Positions 7,786 to 15,063 of a stretch of 64,000 bases of DNA are shown here, piece after piece. The notes beneath the pieces are model-generated. The model did not search any database. It saw only the letters and a list, made by a program, of their open reading frames with translations, and was not told where the DNA came from. Location: contig NZ_CP070502.1 of the NCBI RefSeq assembly GCF_018309085.1, positions 186,001-250,000 on the forward strand, written 5' to 3'. Origin of the DNA: Sporosarcina sp. Marseille-Q4063 (GTDB lineage Bacteria > Bacillota > Bacilli > Bacillales_A > Planococcaceae). The stretch's first letter is position 1. Each line of letters begins with the position of its first letter. Position numbers and translations under genes: made by a program.

Positions 7786-9294
7786 TTGCATACGATTATA
7801 ATGGTTGAGTTTATATTGTATCTTGTGATCATGCTCATTGTCGGTTATCTCGTAAGTCGGCGTTCAAAAGGTCATGCTGATTTCCTCCTAGGGGGAAAGC
7901 AATTACCTGGTTGGGCGTTGGCATTTTCTGAACGTGCCACTGGAGAATCTGCTTGGCTTTTGTTAGGATACACAGGTTTTGTTTTTGCTACAGGTTTATC
8001 AGGAGTTTGGGTAGCTGTGGGAATTGCTTCTGGTATTATTTTTGCTTGGTTATTCTTAGCGAAACGATTTATGGAGGAAGCAGAGAAAACCGGCGCACTG
8101 ACGTTACCTGGCTATTTGGCATACCGTTTCGGAAACCATGGGAAAATAATTCTTTGGCTCTCTACTATTCTAATATTTAGCTTTATGATGTTTTATTTTG
8201 GAGCACAAATTGCCGGAGCCGGTAAAACATTATTGGCCGTATTTAATATTCCTACACAGGTTGGGGCGGTGTTAAGTGTTGTTGTCGTTATTATACTTGC
8301 TTATATAGGTGGATTCGTAACGGTTGTTTGGACGGATATGATACAAGCAATCATGATGCTTGTAACGCTAGTCGTATTACCGATTGTAGCTCTCGTTCAT
8401 ATTTTAGCAGCCGATTTGTCTATTAGTGCGGCTCTAGTAGCAGCTGGACCTTCGATGGATTCGTGGACTGGTGGGGCGATTGGCTTCTCATTAGGGCTAT
8501 TACTTTTTAATAACTTTGCTTGGTTTTTCGGTTTCCTTGGTGGACAACCACAACTAAGTGCTCGGTTTATGGCCCTTAGAAGTAAGAAAGAAACAAACCA
8601 AGGAGGTTTCGTTGCAATTACTTGGACGATATTGGCATATGGTGGTGCGTTCATGATTGGGATTACGGCGCTCACATTGTACCAAGGTCAAGTGTTCGAT
8701 GATGTCGAAATGATTTTACCTTTCATGATTCTTGACTTGATGCCACCATGGATTGCCGGTATTTTACTTGCTGGTATACTTGCCGCAATCATTTCTACGG
8801 CAGATTCACAGTTACTTGTCATTACAAGTTCGGTCAGTGAAGATATTATACGACATGCCATGAACATGAATCTATCTGAAAAGAAACTAGTAGCCATCTC
8901 TCGACTTGCAATTGTTGGTGCAGGAATCGTGGGCTTAATCATCGCCTTGACCTCTAAGTCGCTAGTCTTTCTCGTCGTTAGCTGGGCATGGGCTGGAGTA
9001 GGGTGTACGTTGTCGCCCGCAGTCATCTTGACGTTCTTCTGGAAACGATATTCCGGTATCGGTGTCATCGCGACAATTATCTCTGGATTCGTTAGTACAG
9101 TTATCTGGATCTCAACTCCACTCGATGCGATTGCGACTTCTCGTTTTACAACGTTTTTTATCGCAGCCGCATTCGGTATTGTTTTCAGCTTACTGTTCCC
9201 AGATAAAAAAGATGAAGAATTGAAAGATGAAGAATTAAAATATGAAGAATTAAAAGAAGAAAATAAGACGTCAGTTCCTCTGGAAGTTAACTAA
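7786..9294 (+). CDS. Sodium:solute symporter, proline-type
   Basis: About 502 residues with some 13 transmembrane helices, belonging to the SSS family. The GGQPQLSARFMALRS segment near residue 265 corresponds to the conserved RFMAIRS region of PutP, so a proline-like substrate is favoured. ATG 7777 touches the AAAGGGGG ribosome-binding site. TTG 7786, nine bases downstream, is the better start. The C-terminal tail carries three tandem DEELK-type pentapeptides encoded by 15-bp repeats (9211-9254). As last gene of the cassette it presumably imports the substrate of the two enzymes. Confidence 0.88.
   Translation: MHTIIMVEFILYLVIMLIVGYLVSRRSKGHADFLLGGKQLPGWALAFSERATGESAWLLLGYTGFVFATGLSGVWVAVGIASGIIFAWLFLAKRFMEEAEKTGALTLPGYLAYRFGNHGKIILWLSTILIFSFMMFYFGAQIAGAGKTLLAVFNIPTQVGAVLSVVVVIILAYIGGFVTVVWTDMIQAIMMLVTLVVLPIVALVHILAADLSISAALVAAGPSMDSWTGGAIGFSLGLLLFNNFAWFFGFLGGQPQLSARFMALRSKKETNQGGFVAITWTILAYGGAFMIGITALTLYQGQVFDDVEMILPFMILDLMPPWIAGILLAGILAAIISTADSQLLVITSSVSEDIIRHAMNMNLSEKKLVAISRLAIVGAGIVGLIIALTSKSLVFLVVSWAWAGVGCTLSPAVILTFFWKRYSGIGVIATIISGFVSTVIWISTPLDAIATSRFTTFFIAAAFGIVFSLLFPDKKDEELKDEELKYEELKEENKTSVPLEVN
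9211..9254 (+). repeat. Three tandem 15-bp repeats in the symporter tail
   Basis: The unit GATGAAGAATTGAAA occurs three times with small changes (last unit begins TATGAAG), coding for DEELK, DEELK and YEELK. The repeats extend the cytoplasmic C-terminal tail and could vary in number by slippage. Confidence 0.8.
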
Positions 9295-9320
9295 TTATTG
9301 TTTCTAGATGAGAATGTATG

Positions 9321-9354
9321 AAAGACACGGACTTTATAGTTCGTGTCTTTATTC
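9321..9354 (+). terminator. Terminator of the catabolic cassette
   Basis: AAAGACACG pairs with CGTGTCTTT around a 12-nt loop, 26 bp behind the symporter stop. The T-run is short (TTTATT) but position and stem strength support a terminator. Confidence 0.65.
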
Positions 9355-9514
9355 AATCAAGTAACTTATTGTCGCATAAATGCAATAATAATGCTGAGTT
9401 GAATAATAAATGAACCAGAAAATGGAAGGGTAATAAAAACAAGAAAAATATTAAAAGAAAACAGTTCCTGGTACTTCTATAACAATAGCCGTTTATGATA
9501 TAAGGCGAAAATTA

Positions 9515-9568
9515 TAAAATACTCACCGGAGGAAGAACAATTTAATGTTGTGTATTTCACCCTATTCT
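9515..9568 (+). repeat. 54-bp direct repeat, copy 1
   Basis: These 54 bases match 14664-14717 with two mismatches and the same orientation. On the minus strand each copy begins at the end of an open tail (GVDMRIG here, GVPVRTG at the other copy) and extends into untranslated DNA, so they look like the shared 3' ends of two lost related genes or of a mobile element. Confidence 0.8.
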
Positions 9569-9648
9569 CATATCTACACCCTTTGGATGAAATGATGACA
9601 GCCAGAGGTCACCGAACCTGTGAGAGGCGCATGAATTTATTCATGTGC

Positions 9649-9862
9649 CTACTCGATTTCATTGTAATAATAAAGCGTCATTGTAGATTGACCTGTTTTC
9701 ACGACAAGCCTACGCTCGATTAATTCGGCAAATAGTTTATAAACTCCATCGCGAGAAATGTTGGTAGCCTTTTGCAAATTGGCTCGAGAAGCAGGTCCAT
9801 TTTCCTTCAAGTGTTGCAGCATGGCTCCCTCACAATCCCTTCTGTTGAAAGCCTTGATAAAT
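9649..9862 (-). pseudogene. Winged-helix DNA-binding protein remnant
   Basis: A minus-strand open stretch of about 70 codons without a credible start ends at TAG (9649-9651). It reads MLQHLKENGPASRANLQ, then ATNISRDGVYKLFAELIE and a beta-hairpin-like end with KTGQSTMTLYYYN. The order helix, helix, recognition helix and wing is that of a winged helix-turn-helix. The parent family is not recognisable: a regulator or a replication or recombination protein is possible. Its last 71 bp are duplicated at 2207-2277. The remaining DNA between 9355 and 9870 contains the 54-bp repeat copy, an inverted repeat (CATGAAT/ATTCATG, 9630-9646) and no gene. Confidence 0.5.
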
Positions 9863-9870
9863 CCCTTTAC

Positions 9871-10125
9871 TTAATATAAATAAAAGGATAAGAAAATTTG
9901 GATTAGGAAGTATAGAACAATGAGACCTAAATTCCCATTACCAGAAACAGCTTTATTTGGTTGTGGCTTGAAAGTAACTATATCTACCAGGAAGAATAAC
10001 AATGTACTTGTAATAAGAATAATAATAAAAGTTGTAAATAAGGATTTTTTAAAGTTTGATTTAATAAACTTATACCCTATAAACAAAGCATAGATTGGAA
10101 TGATTAATAAAAATATAGAGTTCAT
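9871..10125 (-). CDS. Small hypothetical membrane protein
   Basis: An 84-residue protein with three predicted transmembrane helices (about 2-17, 28-48 and 65-82) and a basic loop KSNFKK. The ATG is preceded by an excellent AAAGGAGG ribosome-binding site at about 10135-10142, which argues that it is translated. It ends just next to the helix-turn-helix remnant on the same strand. I do not recognise the family and nothing nearby indicates a function. Confidence 0.55.
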   Translation of the reverse strand: MNSIFLLIIPIYALFIGYKFIKSNFKKSLFTTFIIILITSTLLFFLVDIVTFKPQPNKAVSGNGNLGLIVLYFLIQIFLSFYLY

Positions 10126-10248
10126 GTTCGAATCCTCCTTTGCTTTACTTATAAGGTTATAAAAATATTATATAACTACTCATCCTATCTAAAAATCTGT
10201 ACGACAAAAAGAGGGGAGCATTGTGCGTGTTGCCTCTCTGTGAATGGG

Positions 10249-10410
10249 TCATCTAATTATGGACGTCCTAAGAACCAGCTCGTAATCTGTTGGACCGTCG
10301 AAGGAATCATCGAGAAGTCGTGCGGGCGTTTTTAGTTCTTCCAGCAATTCCAATCGACAACAATCAAGAGGAACAGAGATCCGCTCGATTAAAGTCCAAC
10401 AAAAATCCAC
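10249..10410 (-). pseudogene. Unidentified C-terminal coding remnant
   Basis: A minus-strand open stretch of over 50 codons without a start ends at TGA. It contains ERISVPLDCCRLELLEELK and, further on, DGPTDYELVLRTSIIR. The composition is protein-like and it ends cleanly, but I cannot place it in a family. The intergenic stretch 10126-10527 holds this and the terminator of the protease gene, nothing else. Confidence 0.3.
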
Positions 10411-10469
10411 GCCATTACAGAACTACTAGAAACGGGTACGTTTAGTTAAACCTACAAGCGATAGAAAAT

Positions 10470-10508
10470 AGAAAATAAGAAACCCCTCCAAATTTATGAA
10501 GAGGGGCT
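10470..10508 (-). terminator. Terminator of the C39-like protease gene
   Basis: Read on the minus strand, GCCCCTC and GAGGGG form a stem around a 12-nt loop, followed by TTTCTTATTTTC. It lies 20 bp behind the stop of the protease gene. Confidence 0.7.
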
Positions 10509-10527
10509 GAGTAGTTACAAATTTCCT

Positions 10528-11688
10528 TTATTTTATATAATTTACTAATCCCATTGCCATATCATTGTTGTTATCGTTCCAGTTTAACCAAATGGTACCT
10601 GTATTACCTGATCCCCCATCTGGATCCTTAATCGCAAACTTTGCCACACTTCCATGATCATATCCAATACCAGCAACAAAATGATAATCCACATAAGTAC
10701 CTTCTCTTATCCAAAAATCAAATCGTAACCCAACCGGCTTGTTGAGATTAATCATGTCTTTGTAATGCGCATAGTAACCATAGGCTCTATATGACCATGT
10801 TTGCCATTTGTCGGCTGTATAGTTTTCCCTTACATGCTTGGCTAATCCTGATCTATATTGGGTCATAGAAGTTCCTATTGAAGTAGTACCTAGATCACTA
10901 TACATATGATTGATAAAAGACCCTACGGTACTATAGTTTGAAGTTCCCTTTACATTAAATCCTTGACCTTTTAGGTAATTGGATATCATTGCTGCAGTTG
11001 CTGGACCACATGCAGAGTTTGGTTTATTTACCCCAGAACTCCTTTGCCATAATCGAGTTACCCCTAAAACTTTATAATTAGTAGCCATTATAGAAAATTG
11101 ATTTGACGGGTCATAAGATAGTAGCTTGTTCCATTCTTCTTTATTTTTTATATCTTTTTTTACAGTTGGAATATCTTTCTTTAGAAGTTTTTCATAAGCA
11201 TGAGATTGTTTTTTATTTTCCTTTTCAAGGTCTTTTAACATCATAGCTTTACTCTTATTAAACTTTCCAATTACCTCATTATTATCTTTTCCATAAAGGA
11301 ATTGGAGTGGACCTAGGTAATAAAGCTTTTTACCTTTGTCTAAAAGATATTCGTATTCAGAATCAAGAATACCTTCTCCGTATTGAAGAATAGGGGCACG
11401 TTCTGTTGTGGCCGAGACTAGGATATGATTTGTATTACCTTCACCTGTTTTGTAAGTGAGATAGTATCCCAATAAACTTTCATCAACATCATAGAGATAA
11501 GTTTTTAACGTAAAATTTTCTACACTATCTATTTCCCCAGCATAAACAGACTGTTTAAGTTCGTTTAATGCTGCTTTTTTAGCAACATCTAAACTGATTT
11601 CTTGAGACGCTTGAACACTTTTTATTGGGATGCCCCCCAAAATAATTAATAAGGCTGTGATAAAAAATAACAAATAACACTTTTTCAA
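10528..11688 (-). CDS. Secreted C39-like cysteine peptidase
   Basis: A 386-aa protein with an N-terminal signal peptide (KK, hydrophobic stretch 5-22, SVQASQ cleavage region), a poorly conserved propeptide-like part to about 200, and a papain-like C39-type domain. The catalytic Cys is in NSACGPATAAM (Cys227), the His in YHFVAG (His336) and the Asp in IKDPDGG (Asp355). It is probably exported and processed outside the cell. No bacteriocin precursor or ABC exporter is intact next to it, so a bacteriocin-leader role is unlikely. Substrate is unknown. It lies between eroded elements but is itself complete. Confidence 0.8.
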   Translation of the reverse strand: MKKCYLLFFITALLIILGGIPIKSVQASQEISLDVAKKAALNELKQSVYAGEIDSVENFTLKTYLYDVDESLLGYYLTYKTGEGNTNHILVSATTERAPILQYGEGILDSEYEYLLDKGKKLYYLGPLQFLYGKDNNEVIGKFNKSKAMMLKDLEKENKKQSHAYEKLLKKDIPTVKKDIKNKEEWNKLLSYDPSNQFSIMATNYKVLGVTRLWQRSSGVNKPNSACGPATAAMISNYLKGQGFNVKGTSNYSTVGSFINHMYSDLGTTSIGTSMTQYRSGLAKHVRENYTADKWQTWSYRAYGYYAHYKDMINLNKPVGLRFDFWIREGTYVDYHFVAGIGYDHGSVAKFAIKDPDGGSGNTGTIWLNWNDNNNDMAMGLVNYIK

Positions 11689-11810
11689 CTAAACCACTCC
11701 CTTTATTTTAATGCTCATATAATTCTGCATAATTACCAATAATCCTCTATTTATAATAAATTTTATATTTAATACTTTCTTGTCAAAGACACCATTCATT
11801 TCTTCATATA

Positions 11811-12140
11811 ACGACGGTTACTATAAGCGTTATGGCGAAATGTACTTGTCCTTATGATGGTAGGGGTACGACTAATGAAACCTCTGTAATGGAGGTGGAG
11901 GAACAGCCCCAAGTCTAGCGAAATGGAATGATTGTTTTCCAAACGTTCGTCGCACCGATCTGGTAAGAACGTGGGATTTCCACAGTGCGAGCTCTTAGGA
12001 GGAAATTTGTCTAATGGTAACGAGGAACTTATAGTCTAGTACAAATCGTTAGATGGAACGCGGAATGACGGGAAACTGTCACGTTCCGTGTGGAGCAGGG
12101 GAAAAGCTGGAGATAACTTCAAATGCTTACCTATTGCCAA
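11811..12140 (+). ncRNA. Group II intron 5' fragment (domains I-IV region), no reverse transcriptase
   Basis: The stretch has long blocks typical of the RNA part of bacterial group II introns: GGAGGTGGAGGAACAGCCCC, GTTTTCCAAACGTTCG, AACGTGGGATTTCCACAG, GAGCTCTTAGGAGG, and the closing ACGTTCCGTGTGGAG with GGGGAAAAGC that normally precedes the maturase gene. No GUGYG 5' boundary is visible at its start, no maturase frame follows, and no domain V hairpin is seen before the terminator at 12209. It is therefore a truncated intron. The family match is from memory of such sequences. The DNA from 11689 to 11810 shows nothing. Confidence 0.7.
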
Positions 12141-12208
12141 CTTTACTTAACAACAGAAGATTGTCTTTTGACGGTCATTTTTATTTGCTTACAATACGAA
12201 CGTGTAGA

Positions 12209-12246
12209 AGGCGACCTATTTTTGGATGGACGGTCGCCTTTTTATT
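12209..12246 (+). terminator. Strong hairpin/terminator behind the intron fragment
   Basis: AGGCGACC and GGTCGCCT pair perfectly around a 15-nt loop and are followed by TTTTTATTTG. It would stop transcripts crossing the intron fragment. Confidence 0.7.
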
Positions 12247-12416
12247 TGTTCAAAAAGAGGTATTCATATTAATGAAGAAGAATAATAGAGTAAAGAATAA
12301 AATGGGTAATTATTAAAGTGACGAGGCAGGTTAGGTGAATAGTGTTGTTTAACTTGTGTTCAACAATCGGGCCAGATTGCTGAATAAGATGCTTTTATTA
12401 AATGGAGGTGGTATAG

Positions 12417-12518
12417 TTGGAAACTTTCGATGATAGGTTGACTCGTGCATTTGAACTCTTTGATAATAGTAAGCTTTTTGAAGCTGAAGAACTTTATAAA
12501 GAATATACGCCTTACTAA
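12417..12518 (+). pseudogene. Truncated TPR-like small reading frame
   Basis: A 33-codon frame starts with TTG behind GGAGGTGG (12404-12411) and ends at TAA. It reads ETFDDRLTRAFELFD and then FEAEELYKEYT, like the first helix pair of a TPR protein. It is probably the N-terminal stump of a longer gene that stood before the ABC transporter remnant. An inverted repeat (TTCAACAATC/GATTGCTGAA) lies just upstream at about 12359-12384. Confidence 0.35.
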
Positions 12519-12622
12519 TCTCAAGGGTAAATTATAAAGAGAAAATAACCGGTATTTAAATATTTTTTTATAAATTGACCGTCTTAGTTATAGAAAGCTT
12601 AGTTATTATCAGGGGGGTTCGA

Positions 12623-13227
12623 ATGAAAGAATTAATTAAGTATGAGTTATATAAAACTTTCAAGCAGAAAAGTATTTACTATGTGTCTATACTGTTGTTG
12701 ATTTTGTCAGTGTTTTTCTTATTACAGATGAGGGACCATCTCTTCATTATCTTTATAAAAAATGGGAGGGACCTATAACTACACAAGAACTTCAATTTGC
12801 CCTTAAAGAGGATAAAGTAATACAGAAACAGCAAGATAAAGGAATGGATGTCACGTAGGAAAAATTAAAACTTCGCAATTTTTATAAGGATGTATTGAAT
12901 ATCGGAACTTACCAGGAGAAGCATGAAAAGACAATACAAAATTTAGATAAAACAATGGATACGATTGAAAAAAGTAACTCGGAATATATTTATCGAAACC
13001 TTAAATTACAGAAGGAAATGGTGAAAATTATAAGTTTTCAGGAACTTCACTACCATAGACCAGCAGCGCAAATGATTGTTTATATTAGTACAAACGGGCT
13101 TGTTTTTATTGGTGCTCTTATTATTGTGGGAATATCAACAGTATTCACTCAAGAGTGGGCGACTGGTGTTGATCAGTATATGTTAAGTTCTAAGTTTGGA
13201 CGAAAAACTATTGTCCACGCTAGATAA
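12623..13227 (+). pseudogene. ABC-2 type permease, frameshifted and truncated
   Basis: Starts with ATG behind GGGGGG and reads MKELIKYELYKTFKQKS, the classic N terminus of an ABC-2 exporter permease, then a first membrane helix. A frameshift near 12725-12740 moves the reading to another frame, an in-frame TAG follows at 12856, and the reading resumes (NIGTYQEKHEKTIQ) through a second helix to QYMLSSKFGRK, where similarity ends after about 195 of an expected 250 or more residues. With at least two lesions and a missing C terminus it cannot be functional. Confidence 0.75.
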
Positions 13228-13310
13228 TTGCCTCAATAATAATTTGCACCTACCATTATTTCAGCGGAAATTCAAAATAGGGAACATTATCTAAAGAGAA
13301 AACGGGTTAG

Positions 13311-13415
13311 AACTTCGAATTTGTTTCTGATATTAAGCCAACTGATACTTCTCTAAAAGAAACTCCTAATCTCGAAGATTTATACTTATTCTACTTTGAC
13401 CAAGAGAATATTTAA
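13311..13415 (+). pseudogene. ABC transporter ATPase, C-terminal remnant
   Basis: A 34-codon open tail without a start reads FVSDIKPTDTSLKETPNLED and then LYLFYFDQEN before TAA. The closing pattern P-x-LED-hydrophobic-FxYF is that of the C terminus of ABC-2-type exporter ATPases. It lies 84 bp behind the permease remnant, so both come from one lost exporter. The stretch 13416-13598 holds a 15-bp inverted repeat and no gene. Confidence 0.5.
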
Positions 13416-13508
13416 TCAAGGTATTGACAATTTTGGTTATATAATCTTACGGGCGTTATGTCTACTAAAGGTGCATGCAACATACAAATCCGTTCAGGCG
13501 ATCAAATA

Positions 13509-13543
13509 CCTTCTTGAACTAACGGCAGGTTAGTTCAAGAAGG
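13509..13543. repeat. Perfect 15-bp inverted repeat
   Basis: CCTTCTTGAACTAAC and its exact reverse complement are separated by five bases. No T-run follows on the plus strand, so it is not a typical terminator. It could be an element end or a cruciform-forming site. Confidence 0.7.
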
Positions 13544-13598
13544 AATTGGCTTCTTATGAGATAGTAGTAAATATAAAAATATAAAGGGTGTGGTAGTA

Positions 13599-14027
13599 AT
13601 GGAACCGATAATCATAATTGAGTTATTTTTTATTACAATATGTATTTTTGCATTGGGTCTATTAACTTTTTTATTACCTAAGAAAGTAAGGAAGTTTATT
13701 TGGGGTATATTGGGGGTCATCTTAATTTGTAGTTATATCTATCAAGGGGCAATTAGACCTTTGATTATAGAGCAACAAACTGGAAAAGCCATAGAAGTAT
13801 TAAAAGGTCATTTAGAAGAAAAACATCCAATGGATTCATGGGGAATTACAGACACAGACGACATTAAAATAGAACCTGTCATAAATCTTCATGTAATTTT
13901 CGATAGTGAGCCAAAAGTAGTTTATGAATATACAGTTAAAGATACAGTGGTAAGGCAAGTAAATATGTGGACTGTATCAGGCACATCGATAGGAGAAAGT
14001 GGAATTGAACCACAACATGCCGAATAG
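13599..14027 (+). CDS. Hypothetical membrane-anchored protein
   Basis: A 142-aa protein with two predicted N-terminal transmembrane helices (about 3-25 and 34-52) and a soluble C-terminal domain of about 90 residues, probably extracytoplasmic. ATG 13599 is preceded by AAAGGGTG. An earlier in-frame GTG at 13590 has no room for a ribosome-binding site. The gene has its own terminator. I do not recognise the family. It is the only apparently intact gene in the right third of the island. Confidence 0.6.
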   Translation: MEPIIIIELFFITICIFALGLLTFLLPKKVRKFIWGILGVILICSYIYQGAIRPLIIEQQTGKAIEVLKGHLEEKHPMDSWGITDTDDIKIEPVINLHVIFDSEPKVVYEYTVKDTVVRQVNMWTVSGTSIGESGIEPQHAE

Positions 14028-14088
14028 CGATAAGAGTATGTGAAGCATTTCACTTAAACTAACGGGTGCTTTAGTTAATATTTCGCCA

Positions 14089-14124
14089 AAAACGCTCAGA
14101 AATTCTGAGCGTTTTCATTGTTTT
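14089..14124 (+). terminator. Terminator of the hypothetical membrane protein gene
   Basis: AACGCTCAGAA and TTCTGAGCGTT form an 11-bp stem, followed by TTCATTGTTTTTT. It lies 60 bp behind the stop. Confidence 0.75.
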
Positions 14125-15063
14125 TTATATAGCTATTTCACTGTTGAAATATATGCTGATTAACCTGTTATTTACGTTATTAATTGATTTTTTCTCCCCA
14201 TCAACCGAACCCGTTATTAAATGAGTTGTCGCCTTATAAAAATCAGTTAATACCATTCGTGCCTTTCGCATGGTTCATTAGTTCTCTAGTCGGATTAAAT
14301 TGAATGGGAAGAAGCGAATTGGCACCATGTAATAGAAAGAGAAACAGAAGAAGAAGAACAGAACTTGTCCTTCGAGGAAATTGAGTGGTTGAATGAGTGG
14401 GTTAAGGAAAATGAGTAAGTTGAGAAAACAGAAATATCAGGGAAGTCGTTGTATAAAAAACGCTTACTGAACCGAAAGAGTAAGCGGACAAAAGTATAAA
14501 CTAAAACAATTTTACACAAGGCTTATAAGAACTATTGATCTAACAGTGTTTAAGGGATATAATCGAAACCGGCCTCGGGGATGTTTAGACTTACGCCGTG
14601 GGCACGGATCTAGGTCTTCTCAAAGTTTTGTACAATGTTGCACAGGGATGGGAAGTATCCTTTTAAAATACTCACCGGAGGAAGAACAATCTAATGTTGT
14701 GTATTTCACCCTGTTCTGACAGGTACACCGTCCCGTTTTTCACACAAATAAGTAATCATGTTTTTGAACACGATCCATACCACACCGGAATCGGATTTAA
14801 CCAATTTCCTATTCTGGATACTTGGATTCTTTCCAACTATCCCCTGGTAGTTATTTAATAAATTATAACTTTGCCTTCGAAGAAAGCCGTGTTCGCACGT
14901 TCGCCAATTTCTTATAGTATCAACTAACAAGCAGGGCTTTTTTGAAGTTTGCAGACCGTTTTTACTTTCTAGTAAGGTTGCGTTATGCTCATTAGGCACA
15001 ATTGTGATATTATAGGATAAGTCATGATTTTTATTGAGCGTAATGAAAGGATGATAAATAAAT
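14125..15063. other. Gene-poor right edge of the island
   Basis: No intact gene is seen. A plus-strand open tail of 40 codons without a start (14299-14418) contains EWEEANWHHVIERETEEEEQ and WLNEWVKENE, an acidic C terminus of a lost protein. A minus-strand tail ending at 14706-14708 reads DSGVVWIVFKNMITYLCEKR and is joined to the 54-bp repeat. Its upstream part runs into mtaB and is not credible. A sigma-A-type promoter for mtaB could not be placed with confidence, although AAAGGA at about 15045 is its probable ribosome-binding site. Confidence 0.5.
14664..14717 (+). repeat. 54-bp direct repeat, copy 2
   Basis: Same sequence and orientation as 9515-9568 with two differences. Recombination between the copies would remove the small membrane protein, the C39-like protease, the intron fragment and the ABC remnant. 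Confidence 0.8.

Noticed and set aside
12053..12316. 87-codon plus-strand reading frame
   Set aside because: It runs through the end of the group II intron RNA and the following terminator hairpin, and has no ribosome-binding site or protein-like composition.
12258..12316. Tiny Lys/Asn-rich peptide gene (14 codons near 12271)
   Set aside because: It has an AAAGAGG-like site but lies among debris and no conserved feature supports it.
13424..13445. Strong promoter TTGACA with TATAAT
   Set aside because: The two boxes are only 10 bp apart, far from the 16-18 bp required by sigma-A.
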